The notes under the pieces are model-generated. The model was not told where the DNA came from. It worked only from the letters and a program-made list of their open reading frames with translations, and ran no database searches. Positions 25,792 to 33,615 of a DNA stretch of 40,220 bases are shown piece after piece. The stretch's first letter is position 1, and each line of letters begins with the position of its first letter. Source of the stretch: a virus; the IMG/VR virus record IMGVR_UViG_3300044699_000042, positions 1-40,220 of that record, one strand, 5' to 3'. The position numbers and the translations under genes were made by a program.

Positions 25792-28070
25792 GCCTTGCTC
25801 GGGCGCAGGAGCTTGCCTACGAGCTTCGAGTCGGCGCTGCTCAACCACAGCACCCAGCCGTCCCAGTGCCCGCCGCGCTTGTCCAGTTGCTGCTGCTTGC
25901 CCAGCACGGCGCGGAGTCCTGTGGCGACCTTGTTGGCGGTCGCCGCATCGAGCCGGAGCCCAGGCACCAACTGGATGACGTCGGACGCCCGCAGGCTGCA
26001 CTCGATGCAGTTGATCTCGGTGCGCTCCTTGTGCTTGTCAGCGAAGGCACTCGCTGCGTCGGCGATGGGATCGGCGGCTTGGTGCCGCTGGTTGTTGGCA
26101 GCCTGGAGCTTCTCCTCCTCGGCGGTCAGGTGGTACTGCTCCTTGGCCGCCCAGTAGGTGTGCATCTGCGCCCAGAACTGCTGCATGTCGGTCGCGTGGA
26201 ATTCGTCGCACTGCTCGACCCAGACCACGAGGTAGCGGCGGCTGCCGGTGTCGTCCTTCAGGAATTTGTCGTCGTTGACGCTGGCGCAGAAGGAGGTGCA
26301 GCGCGGCCGCCTTCCCCAGGCTTCAGCGTAGGGCAGCCGGTACTCGTCGGTGTGCTTGGACAGGAACGCCTTCAGGCTGCCGTTGGCGCTCTTGCTGAAC
26401 GTGGTGTCAAGCTCGCCAAGCTCGACGATCCAGCCCTGCAGCGCCTCGTGGATGCTGTCGCGTGCGGCCGAGGCGCTGGCGTCGAGGTTCAGGTGCTTGC
26501 CGCCGACGAAGTAGTCGGGTGCCAGCGACTCCAGCCAGCGGCTCTTGCGTCGGCCCTGCGGCCCCGCCAGGACGAAGCAGAGCGGCTTCTCCTGGCGCAG
26601 CCGCTTGGCTCCCCAGCCGCAGGCGGCCTCGACGGTTTGTAATGCCCAGCGACGAAAATACGTCTTGAACAGGTCGGGGGTCGGAGTCTCGACCGAGCCC
26701 AGGAGGTGCTGCAGCCGGTCCTGACCGTCCCAGGGAACCGACTCGATCCATGCCCTGACGGGGTGGTAGGGGCTCGACTCCGCGATCCGGGTCAGGTTGT
26801 CGTCGATCTCCTTCTTGGCGAGCCCCAGGCTGTTGATGGCGTCGCGCAGCGCGCCGTGGATCATCCGGTCGGCGATGTGGGGCAGCATGCTGCTGAAGCC
26901 TGCCGGGTCGATGCGGTCGGGCAGCCCGTAGGTGGTGATGCCGTTCATCAGGTTCAGCCTGGGCTGCACGCCCAGGTAGTTCAGGCAGGACAGGACGTTG
27001 GCGTTGCTGGTGTCCTGCTTGGCGGCGGGCTTGCCCTCGCCGGTCTTCCTGACCCGGTGCAGCGCCTTGAGCGGAAGGTCGCCGAGCCCCTCGGCCAGGG
27101 AGATGGCGTTGTAGGTGGCTCCAGGCTCCAGGGCGACCGGCTGGCCGGGCTTGGGCGGCGGCTCGAAGGGCTCGGTGCGGATCGCGGCGAACATCTCGGT
27201 AAGCTCGGGCCGCATGCCGCCGGGCTTGGGGCCACCCTGGTCGGTGACCCACTCGAAGAACCGCTTGCGGTAGGCACCGCCGTCGTCGCCGTGCCCGTGG
27301 AAGCACATCACGCCGGGGATGGCGGCCGGGCGGTACTTCGCCTCGGTGCGCTCGTCGGAATGCTCCTCGGGCCAGGGGCAGGCGATCTCCCACCAGCCCT
27401 CGCTCATCTCGTGGCGGACCATGCCGCGCTCGCCCAGCCACTTGAAGATCGGGTCTTCGAGGTCGACCGGGCCGCTGGTGCCGGTGTCCTTCTTCTCGAT
27501 CTTGGCAAACTTGAGGTTGAACGCCTTGGCTAGGCCGTTGAGGGTGAAGGTCCGCTTGCCCTCGATGGTGATCAGGTCGGCCTCGAAGCGTTCGTTGCCG
27601 GGCTTCTCGTTCACGCTGCCGGGTATGCGGAACAACCGGCAGGCGCGGTTGACGCCCTTGTCCTGATAGCCGTTGTCGACCAGCGCCTGCATCAGGCCGT
27701 CGGCCTTCTCGATGTCCGTATCCCAGGTCTTCAGCAGGTAGCCCCACTGGTAGTTGCCGGGGCTCGTCTCCAGCCGCCACGTTGGCTCGACCGTGATGCG
27801 GTCGGGGTCGACCTTGGTGCCGACGTCGTCGAGGATGATGGCGCGCACCGCCACCATGTTCTCCCGCGTGCGCTGCCACTTGCTGCTGCTCGCGCCGGTC
27901 GAGAAGTACCAGCGGCCGGCGAGGTGCTGCTCGTGCCACTCCTGGGCTGGCAGACCCTTGGCGCTGGGCTTGGCGACGAGGAAGTGCGTGCCCTCGGGCA
28001 GCCCCTCCTTCATCAAGGCCAGGAACTGCTGCTGCTCCGAAAGTCCTGTGCTAGCATTCGGCTGCTTCAT
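25788..28070 (-). CDS. VapE-like primase-helicase
   Basis: 760 aa, intact. The N-terminal part has a primase-like region (VAVRAIILDDVGTKVDPDRI, NRACRLFRIPGSVN) and a Cys/His region (ACPWPEE..VMCFHGHGDD). The C-terminal half is of the virulence-associated E/P4-type helicase family: VPWDGQDRLQHLLGS, Walker A AGPQGRRKSRW, WIVELGELD (Walker B), FLSKHTDEYRLPYAEAWGRR and DTGSRRYLVV. Walker A carries RRKS in place of the usual GxGKS/T. It primes and unwinds DNA for the polymerase downstream in the early unit. Ribosome site GGGAG before ATG. Confidence 0.85.
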   Translation of the reverse strand: MKQPNASTGLSEQQQFLALMKEGLPEGTHFLVAKPSAKGLPAQEWHEQHLAGRWYFSTGASSSKWQRTRENMVAVRAIILDDVGTKVDPDRITVEPTWRLETSPGNYQWGYLLKTWDTDIEKADGLMQALVDNGYQDKGVNRACRLFRIPGSVNEKPGNERFEADLITIEGKRTFTLNGLAKAFNLKFAKIEKKDTGTSGPVDLEDPIFKWLGERGMVRHEMSEGWWEIACPWPEEHSDERTEAKYRPAAIPGVMCFHGHGDDGGAYRKRFFEWVTDQGGPKPGGMRPELTEMFAAIRTEPFEPPPKPGQPVALEPGATYNAISLAEGLGDLPLKALHRVRKTGEGKPAAKQDTSNANVLSCLNYLGVQPRLNLMNGITTYGLPDRIDPAGFSSMLPHIADRMIHGALRDAINSLGLAKKEIDDNLTRIAESSPYHPVRAWIESVPWDGQDRLQHLLGSVETPTPDLFKTYFRRWALQTVEAACGWGAKRLRQEKPLCFVLAGPQGRRKSRWLESLAPDYFVGGKHLNLDASASAARDSIHEALQGWIVELGELDTTFSKSANGSLKAFLSKHTDEYRLPYAEAWGRRPRCTSFCASVNDDKFLKDDTGSRRYLVVWVEQCDEFHATDMQQFWAQMHTYWAAKEQYHLTAEEEKLQAANNQRHQAADPIADAASAFADKHKERTEINCIECSLRASDVIQLVPGLRLDAATANKVATGLRAVLGKQQQLDKRGGHWDGWVLWLSSADSKLVGKLLRPSKA

Positions 28071-28110
28071 GCGGAGGCTCCCTTAGACTGTGGTGGTTGA
28101 TGGGGGAAAG

Positions 28111-28144
28111 AGCCCCAGGGTTAACGCCCTGGGGCTTTTTCTTT
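28111..28144 (+). terminator. Strong hairpin terminator between primase and polymerase genes
   Basis: AGCCCCAGGG (28111-28120) pairs with CCCTGGGGCT (28127-28136) over a 6-base loop, followed on the + strand by TTTTTCTTT. The flanking genes read on the - strand, where the tail after the stem is CTTTCCCC and weaker. It therefore stops antisense (+) transcripts best, or works as a bidirectional or partial terminator. Confidence 0.75.
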
Positions 28145-28148
28145 GGAG

Positions 28149-30218
28149 CTACTTGCCGTACCTGTCAGCCGTCGTCACCGAGCAGTCGAGAGGGAAACCG
28201 GGCAACCATTTTGGCACCCTTTTCATCTCCTTCGACAGCAGCCCTGCCGCCACATCCGCGATCTCTTCGTCGGCTTCGAGGATGATCTCGTCGTGGGTGT
28301 GACCGATCACGTCGATGTGGCCGCGCCACCCTACCAGTGCCGCATTTACACGCTCGACGCAATCACGCAGCAACGCAGCGCAGAGCGCCTGGGTGGTGTT
28401 CTCGGCGAACAGGCCGTGCCAGATGCGCTCGATGCGGAAGCCGGCCGGCAGCGTCTTGGTGAAGACGATCTCCGTCTCCCAGGTGTTGATGGCCTCGCCG
28501 TCGTAGCCTGCATCTCCATCGCCGATGCTGACCAGGGCGAACCGGCCGGGATGGCTCGGGCTCGCCAGCGCGATGTGACCCTTGACCCCGTGGTAGTACA
28601 GGGTGGTGCCGCCAGGGAGGTCGCAGGCGATGCTGACGGTGCCCTCCAGCATCGGGATGATCTGCCGGTAGGTGATGCCGTAGAGGGTGCTGTCGACCCC
28701 CAGGCAGGCGGCGACGAACGCCTTGTACAGCCCGTAGCTGTACTCGGCCGCCCACCGGTTGCCGTTGCGCCATGCCTCGACGATGCTGTCGGCCTCGTGG
28801 TCGCGCAGGCTGATGCCGTAGTTGCGGGCCATCGACTTCAGGGCTCCCTTGGCACCACCGAACTGCAGCGACAACTCGGACACCTTGCCGATCTGCCGCT
28901 GGTGGTCGGTCGCCTCGGCGGCCGCCACGCCGAAGATGTTCTCGGCATTTACACGGTAGACGTCGGTGCCCTTGCGGTACAGGTCGAGCTTCCACTTGCA
29001 GCGGGCCAGCCAGGGCATGCCGCGAGCCTCGACCGCCGCCCAGTCGCCCCAGACCAGCACCTTGCCCTCGGACGCCTTGATGGTGGGGCGCAGCAGGCTC
29101 GCCAGGACGTGCATGACCTTGCCGGCTACCTGATGCCTCAGGACCGCTTCTATCGCCGCCTGGAGGTCGGGCGGTCCCTTCCTGAGGAGGTTGTGGACCT
29201 GCACGCCCCGGCTGCTGTACCGCTTCGTCTGGGCGGCCCCGTAGCAGAGGTACGAGCCCTCGGCGCGGCCGTTGTCGACCGCCCTGGCGGCCATCTTGGC
29301 GTACTTCGAGACGCTGGCCTTGCCGGCGTCGTCGACCACCTCGATCAACTCGATGACCTCGGGGTCGGCGTCCTTCGCCTCTTCACTGTTGAGGAAGTCG
29401 GCGCGGGCGTTCTTGTCGGTCGACACCTTCTCGCCCTTGACGAAGAACCGGGCGAAGGTCTTGGCCCCGAGCTTCTCGTTGAGCCACGTCTTGATGCGGG
29501 CGTGCTGGTTCACCGTGGTGATGCGGCCGCCGGTCATCCAGCCCAGCAGGGCGGATAGCTCGCGCTTCTCCTCGTCGCCATAGCCCTGGGCTGCGATGGC
29601 GAGGTCGACGTCGATGGGCAGCCCCCGGTCGTTGATGACCTCGGTCAGCATGTACTCCGCAAGCTCGACCTCGGTCAGCGGCACGAGCTTGCGGCCGATG
29701 AGGCGCTCGCTGGTGACGTCGCCCATGCAGTAGGAGAGAAGCTCGACGTACTCGCCGGGGTCGTTGGCCCAGACTGCGTTGGCGAGGTTGGGCGGCAGCG
29801 GCTTGCACCACTTCATCATGACGGCGTTGCCGCGCCTCTTCACTGCGAGGTCGGGGGCGAGCGCCAGGAAGTCGAGCGCCGTCTCCAGCTTGCCCGGCAG
29901 GCCACGCGCACGGGCGAGGGCGGCCGTGCAGCGGAACCGGTGGAGGGGCACGTCGATGTCCAGCACCTCGCGCAGGATCAGCCGCTCGAATTGAGCGTTC
30001 CAGGCGTGGACCTCGACGTCGGGGTGTCGCAGGGCACGAGCGAGAGCCGAGGGCATCGGGTTGTCGGCGGCGGCCGCCCAGTATTTGACCGGCGCATCGC
30101 CGAAGGCGTAGGCGGCGCAGAGGACCGAGGTCGAGGGGTGGCGGGCGTAGACATACGCGCCAGCCTCTTGCAGATCGCATTCGCTGCGAGTCTCGAAGTC
30201 GAGATGGAGGGGTTGCAT
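28149..30218 (-). CDS. Family A DNA polymerase (T7/Pol I type)
   Basis: 689 aa, intact. The N-terminal 3'-5' exonuclease has LDFETRS (Exo I, residues ~6-12) and HAWNAQFERLI (Exo II). Polymerase motif A is VWGDWAAVEARGMPWLA. Motif B is RQIGKVSELSLQFGGAKGA, the fingers helix (K, with L/F rather than Tyr near the usual position). Motif C is HTHDEIIL (His642-Asp643-Glu644). It is the replicative polymerase of the phage. Two CGTGTAAATG sites (as catttacacg at 28343 and 28946) lie in it, each coding Arg-Val-Asn. Confidence 0.95.
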   Translation of the reverse strand: MQPLHLDFETRSECDLQEAGAYVYARHPSTSVLCAAYAFGDAPVKYWAAAADNPMPSALARALRHPDVEVHAWNAQFERLILREVLDIDVPLHRFRCTAALARARGLPGKLETALDFLALAPDLAVKRRGNAVMMKWCKPLPPNLANAVWANDPGEYVELLSYCMGDVTSERLIGRKLVPLTEVELAEYMLTEVINDRGLPIDVDLAIAAQGYGDEEKRELSALLGWMTGGRITTVNQHARIKTWLNEKLGAKTFARFFVKGEKVSTDKNARADFLNSEEAKDADPEVIELIEVVDDAGKASVSKYAKMAARAVDNGRAEGSYLCYGAAQTKRYSSRGVQVHNLLRKGPPDLQAAIEAVLRHQVAGKVMHVLASLLRPTIKASEGKVLVWGDWAAVEARGMPWLARCKWKLDLYRKGTDVYRVNAENIFGVAAAEATDHQRQIGKVSELSLQFGGAKGALKSMARNYGISLRDHEADSIVEAWRNGNRWAAEYSYGLYKAFVAACLGVDSTLYGITYRQIIPMLEGTVSIACDLPGGTTLYYHGVKGHIALASPSHPGRFALVSIGDGDAGYDGEAINTWETEIVFTKTLPAGFRIERIWHGLFAENTTQALCAALLRDCVERVNAALVGWRGHIDVIGHTHDEIILEADEEIADVAAGLLSKEMKRVPKWLPGFPLDCSVTTADRYGK

Positions 30219-30272
30219 GCCAATTCCAAAATTGAAAAAACCGGCTTACGGTCGGGGTGTAGCCTGGGGCTT

Positions 30273-30290
30273 AATTACCCGTAACGAAAT
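30273..30290 (+). repeat. 18-bp dyad motif, copy 8
   Basis: AATTACCCGTAACGAAAT, a perfect consensus match, 32 bp past the stop of the 30322-30987 gene and joined to the hairpin at 30290-30315. Confidence 0.75.
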
Positions 30291-30315
30291 GGGCCAGGGA
30301 GCGACCCCTGGCCCA
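30290..30315 (-). terminator. Hairpin after the 30322-30987 gene
   Basis: TGGGCCAGGG (30290-30299) pairs with CCCTGGCCCA (30306-30315) over a 6-base loop. On the - strand the stem is followed by TTTCG, the reverse of the dyad motif, exactly as at 22133. The T-run is short, so termination may be partial. Confidence 0.6.
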
Positions 30316-30321
30316 GGTGGC

Positions 30322-30987
30322 TTACGACGCCCGGCGTGCCTTGGCGGGCTGCTTGGCGGCGACCTTCTTGCCGGCGGGCTTCTTGGCCGGAGCGACCGGC
30401 GCGGGCTTCTCGGCGGCGACCGCCGGGAGGTCCTTGTGCCACTTCACGATGGTGAAGACCGGGGTGTAGATGCGACCGTAGGTCTTGTTCTTGTGCTTGT
30501 AGCTGTCGCTGGACAAGCTCACCTCGGCGATCATCTTCTCCGGGTCCCGGTGGTACTGGGCGAGGTACTCCTCGGCCAGGGCGGCGAAGGCGTTCAGGCC
30601 GCCCACCGACGTGGTCGAGTAGACGAGCTTCTCGCCAGCCAGCAGGACCGACATGCCGCGCACCTCACCCCAGGGGCGGCCGTTCTCCGGCACCTTGGCC
30701 GGGCGATCCGGCAGCGGCTGGTCCATGCCCGCGATGACGTCGCCGAGAAGCTCGGACTGCACGCCAGCGAGGTCGGTGTCGGCCCAGCACTGCCAGCCGT
30801 GGACGAAGCCGTTGGGGTTGACGAAGACGTGGTCGTCCTCGGTCACCTCCGTCTCGTCGGAGCCATAGCTCCAGGCTCCGTCCTTGCCCATCTTCAGGAA
30901 GCCGACCCGCGTCGAGGCGGCCCGCTTCATGTTGGTGATGACGGTCGCGGCGAACTTGCTCGCGTCGAATTTGACTACTTCACCCAT
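30322..30987 (-). CDS. Putative DNA-binding replication accessory protein (221 aa)
   Basis: No named family was recognised. It has N-terminal KFDASKFAATVITNMKRAAST, an aromatic-rich core (GAWSYGSDETEV, FVHGWQCWAD, YTPVFTIVKWHKD) and a Lys/Ala/Pro-rich tail (PAKKPAGKKVAAKQPAKA). A globular aromatic core with a basic tail, next to a polymerase and a RecB-like protein, fits a single-strand-binding or annealing protein, but SSB proteins usually end acidic, so this is uncertain. A promoter overlaps the end of the upstream gene. Confidence 0.5.
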   Translation of the reverse strand: MGEVVKFDASKFAATVITNMKRAASTRVGFLKMGKDGAWSYGSDETEVTEDDHVFVNPNGFVHGWQCWADTDLAGVQSELLGDVIAGMDQPLPDRPAKVPENGRPWGEVRGMSVLLAGEKLVYSTTSVGGLNAFAALAEEYLAQYHRDPEKMIAEVSLSSDSYKHKNKTYGRIYTPVFTIVKWHKDLPAVAAEKPAPVAPAKKPAGKKVAAKQPAKARRAS

Positions 30988-31073
30988 GACTATCTCCTGT
31001 GTTTCAAAAGTGCAAGGTTTGCCATCAGCGGTGCCATCGGCTCTGCTTCAGACTTCAAGGCCACGAGAGGAGC

Positions 31074-32115
31074 TCAGGGCTTGCCCTTGCTCTTCACGAG
31101 GTTCGAGCCGGAGGATACAGCAACGATGCATGCTGTCAACTCCTCGGGCATGTTCTTGTGCGCCTTCTCGGCCATCGCAGGCGACATGAGCTTGTCCTGC
31201 CAGATTTTGATGCGGCGGCGGCGGGCGATCTCCAGCACCTTCTCCTCGTCGACCCACTGGCGCGTCGCACGCTTGGGCTTCAACTCGTAGCCGGGGATCG
31301 GGTGACCGCTCGACGCGAGGTCGTGCGCCACCTCGCGCAGCGAGTCGAGCCACTGCTGCATCAGGTCGGCCTTGTCGAGCCAGCCGGCGAGGTTCTGCGG
31401 CCGAAGCTCGCGGACGACGACCGGCAGCGCCTCGACGACGTGGCCCATGAGCTTGGGGCAGACCGGCTTGGCCTTGCAGAACCGGCAGTGGTCGCCGGGC
31501 ACGAGGTCGAAGGAGCCTGCCAGGGCGGCCTTGATGGCAGCCTCGGCCTTGACGCCCCAGGCCAGGACGTGGTCGCTGGTCGTCTCCCAGGACTTGACCG
31601 GTTTGTCCTCGTCGGGCGGCTGCACGATGGTCAGGGTGACGCCCTTGGGCATCGGGAGGTCGAACCGCTTGCGCTTGAGCAGGATCATGTAGGCGTAGGC
31701 CAGCAACTGGTCGTTCTCCTCAGGCTCCACCATGATGCCGGCACCGGTCTTCAGGTCGACCACCTCCAGCCACTCGTCGTCGATGGCGGTCAGGTCGGGC
31801 GTGCCGAAGAGGAGGTCGGAATGCTCGACCCGCTCCTCGATGCGGACGACGCCGCCGCTCTTCTTGTACGCCTTCACCACCTTGGCCGCGTGGTCGAGGT
31901 AGGGCTTCAGGAACGCGAAGTCCTCGGCCGACATCGTCGGCTTGGTGGCGTTCTGCGGCAGCAGGTAGGCAGGCCGCGACGTCGTGCAGCCGGGTGCCCT
32001 CGGTCGCGTAAGGACCCTCGGGCGGCTCGGGCAGTTGGAGCCCCAGGCCGAAGGACCCGGTGCAGGTAAGCCAGCGGGTGGCGCTGGAGGGGGCGAAGGG
32101 GGCGTGTGCGCTCAT
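31074..32115 (-). CDS. DUF2800 (RecB-like PD-(D/E)XK) nuclease, frameshifted
   Basis: The start MSAHAPFAPSSATRWLTCTG is the hallmark of DUF2800 proteins (SS..HRWL.C.GS). After TRLHDVAA one extra base near 31977 shifts the frame, which resumes as YLLPQNATKPTMSAEDFAF. Nuclease motifs follow: GTPDLTAIDDEWLEVVDLKTG (catalytic D...D.K) and QLLAYAYM. The Cys pattern C-R-F-C..PVCPKL (CRFCKAKPVC) is that of an Fe-S or zinc cluster. About 345 aa. Probably a recombination exonuclease working with the adjacent 30322 gene. The C-terminus overlaps a promoter for that gene. Confidence 0.85.
31112..31139 (-). promoter_or_regulatory. Sigma70-like promoter upstream of the 30322 gene
   Basis: On the - strand: TTGACA (31139-31134), 16 bp, TATCCT (31117-31112) preceded by TG. 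It is within the last codons of the DUF2800 gene. The 15-mer GAGCCGGAGGATACA (+ strand) here is also found at the 32749 promoter. Confidence 0.6.
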
Positions 32116-32624
32116 GCGATCCTCAGGGTGGTTGCGTTCTTGGGTTGCCTCGGCCGCGCGCCGAGGTCACGAGGGGGGCGGGCGCTGCTGTCGTCGACCA
32201 CCGAGAGCGGACCAGCACCGCAGCAGCATGACGGCGCACCGACCTCCAACCACTTGCGGGTGGTCCGCGCGACATAGCCGCAGCCGCTGCACTCCAGCTT
32301 CAGCATGCGGGTCCCCTGCGTGGCGAGCCCAAGCACGTTGTGCTGATTCTTCAGCGGCTTCAGCTTGGCGATGGTGCGAAGCTCCAGGGTCTTGGCCTCG
32401 GCGGAAGTGAGCTTCTCGCGCACGCGCACTATCTCGATTTTCTTGCCGGTCGCGGCCGCCTTCTGCAATTCGACATGCCAGGGCCGCACGTTGTAGTTGC
32501 CGGGGTCCTTCTCCGACAGCCGGGCCAGCGCCAGATGGTGGGTGTCCCGGCTTCGACAGCCAGCGCCGACGTACCAGACCTCGCCGCCGACGACGTACTT
32601 GTAGACGTAGTAGTCCATCCGCAT
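32112..32624 (-). CDS. GIY-YIG-like endonuclease with C-terminal zinc ribbon
   Basis: 170 aa. The N-terminus YYVYKYVVGGEVWYVGAGCRS resembles the GIY-YIG core (YVY..., WYVG.G followed by R and H), with SAEAKTLELRTIAKLKPL as the expected Glu-bearing helix. The C-terminal part is a zinc ribbon (MLKLECSGCGYV and PSCCCGAG) closely like that of the SprT-like protein encoded next door. ATG 32624 has GGAG six bases upstream. Overlaps the DUF2800 start by four bases. Could be a free-standing homing-type nuclease or a repair enzyme. Confidence 0.7.
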   Translation of the reverse strand: MRMDYYVYKYVVGGEVWYVGAGCRSRDTHHLALARLSEKDPGNYNVRPWHVELQKAAATGKKIEIVRVREKLTSAEAKTLELRTIAKLKPLKNQHNVLGLATQGTRMLKLECSGCGYVARTTRKWLEVGAPSCCCGAGPLSVVDDSSARPPRDLGARPRQPKNATTLRIA

Positions 32625-32639
32625 TTAAATCTCCAGGGT

Positions 32640-32726
32640 TCAGTTGCAGCTATTGCTCAGGCAGAGGAAGAGGGAGATCGCCAGCCAGATGGCACCGACG
32701 AGAATCCAGCAGAGGATGCGCTTCAC
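32640..32726 (-). CDS. Very small membrane peptide (28 aa, GTG start)
   Basis: GTG at 32726-32724 follows TTTGGAGACTTAT (GGAG seven bases upstream). It encodes a peptide with a basic start and one membrane helix (RILCWILVGAIWLAISLFLC) and ends at TGA 32642-32640, 16 bp before the next gene. It sits downstream of a clear promoter. Possibly a small toxin or lysis/membrane peptide; no family known. Confidence 0.5.
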   Translation of the reverse strand: MKRILCWILVGAIWLAISLFLCLSNSCN

Positions 32727-32748
32727 ATAAGTCTCCAAAGGGAGCCGG

Positions 32749-32778
32749 AGGATACATCTCCGGCTCTCAGGTTGTCAA
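32749..32778 (-). promoter_or_regulatory. Sigma70-like promoter upstream of the small peptide and GIY-YIG genes
   Basis: On the - strand: TTGACA (32778-32773), 18 bp, TATCCT (32754-32749) preceded by TG. It overlaps the end of the SprT-like gene. The palindromes GGTTGTCAACC and GAGCCGGAG..CTCCGGCTC frame it and could be operator-like. Confidence 0.65.
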
Positions 32779-33353
32779 CCGACCTGCACGCCCTCCTCGG
32801 CGTGGCAGATCGGGCAGGACATCTCGCCGACGACGGCGTCGACCATCTTCTGGGTCAGACGCCAGAGCGCGCCGCAGTCGCTGCACTCGCACTTCAGCAT
32901 CCGGGTCGGCTGCTTCTTGCGGCTCGACAAGTCGAGCGTCGAGTGCGGGAACTTGCCGACCTTGGCGATGACGGCCGCAGCGATGGCGCTCGACAGGGCT
33001 TCGGGAAGCTCCATCTGGGTCGGCTTGCCGGTCAGCCCCAGGCTCTTGCCGATGGCGACGAAGGCCGCCTTGTGGCCGCTCTTGCAGTCGTCGATGGCGT
33101 GGGCAAGCTCGTGCGCCAGGATGCTGACGACGCGGGCCGGGTCGGCGATCTTGGGCGAGATGAAAATCTCGTTGATGCCAGCCTTCGACATCTTGCGCGC
33201 CCAGCACTCGCCGATCCGCTTGCGGGCCGATCCGCCGCCGGGCCAGGAGCAGGACACCTTGACCGGCGGGAACGTGATGGATGGGTTCGCCTGGGCGACG
33301 GCGACGACGGCGGCTTCGAGCCACTGCTCGCGGGTGATGGGGGCTTGTGTCAT
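32775..33353 (-). CDS. SprT-like zinc metalloprotease with zinc ribbon
   Basis: 192 aa. The active site is HELAH (residues 81-85, in ILAHELAHAID) with a further His at GH (94), as in SprT/Spartan proteases that digest proteins cross-linked to DNA. The upstream region CSWPGGGSARKRIGECW and NEIFISPKI fit the family. The C-terminus is a zinc ribbon: TRMLKCECSDCGALWRL..MSCPICH. It is placed among early nuclease genes, so a role in clearing host or roadblock proteins from DNA is plausible. Confidence 0.85.
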   Translation of the reverse strand: MTQAPITREQWLEAAVVAVAQANPSITFPPVKVSCSWPGGGSARKRIGECWARKMSKAGINEIFISPKIADPARVVSILAHELAHAIDDCKSGHKAAFVAIGKSLGLTGKPTQMELPEALSSAIAAAVIAKVGKFPHSTLDLSSRKKQPTRMLKCECSDCGALWRLTQKMVDAVVGEMSCPICHAEEGVQVG

Positions 33354-33384
33354 TTCAGGGTCCGGTTGGTGGAGGAGAGCCTCT

Positions 33385-33414
33385 ATTGTAGACCCAGGCT
33401 TTAAATCCTCACAA
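33385..33414 (-). promoter_or_regulatory. Promoter-like site upstream of the SprT-like gene
   Basis: On the - strand: TTGTGA (33414-33409), 18 bp, TACAAT (33390-33385). Immediately upstream is one of three copies of the ACCGTYTGTCKGG element (33417-33434). Confidence 0.5.
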
Positions 33415-33613
33415 CTACCGTCTGTCGGTTTAGCCGACGGACGTCGGCTTCGAGGTTGCGCAGGCCACGGTAGTCGGAAGGGGTCTTGGCGCTGGTGTAG
33501 CAGGCACCGGACGCCAGGACCAGCCGGAGGTGCCCGGCGTTGGTGATGACCTTGTCGACGACGAGCCCCTCGCGCTCCAGCCGCTTGATGATCTGGTTCA
33601 TGTCCTTCTTCAT
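33401..33613 (-). CDS. HicA-like small protein
   Basis: 70 aa. NQIIKRLEREGLVVDKVITNAGHLRL..TPSDYRGLRNLEADVRRL has the dsRBD-like layout of HicA mRNA interferases and of the related small phage proteins (K-L-x-x-x-G, H-x-R, TPSD-R-x-x-x-N). No HicB antitoxin is beside it. The catalytic His (GHLRL) is present. A dyad motif sits directly before the start in place of a clear ribosome site. Confidence 0.6.
   Translation of the reverse strand: MKKDMNQIIKRLEREGLVVDKVITNAGHLRLVLASGACYTSAKTPSDYRGLRNLEADVRRLNRQTVVVRI
33417..33434 (-). promoter_or_regulatory. Early-promoter upstream element, copy 1
   Basis: ACCGTCTGTCGGTTTAGC (+ strand). Matching elements are at 35538 and 39088; each lies about 25-35 bp upstream of a -10-like hexamer for a - strand gene. 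Confidence 0.45.
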
Positions 33614-33615
33614 GG

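Larger units (their letters stand above)
30219..30321. promoter_or_regulatory. Regulatory gap before the polymerase gene
   Basis: This 103-bp gap holds, on the + strand, the 12-mer GTAGCCTGGGGC (30259-30270), a dyad motif copy (30273-30290) and a 10-bp hairpin (30290-30315). On the transcript strand, ACCG-TAAGC-CGGT followed by TTTTTTC (about 30226-30244) is a weak terminator-like stem just before the polymerase ribosome site (GGAATTGG). Confidence 0.5.

Noticed and set aside
24181-26157. 658-codon + strand frame opposite the SNF2 helicase and primase end
   Set aside because: No domain pattern; the - strand genes carry complete helicase, VRR-NUC and VapE motifs.
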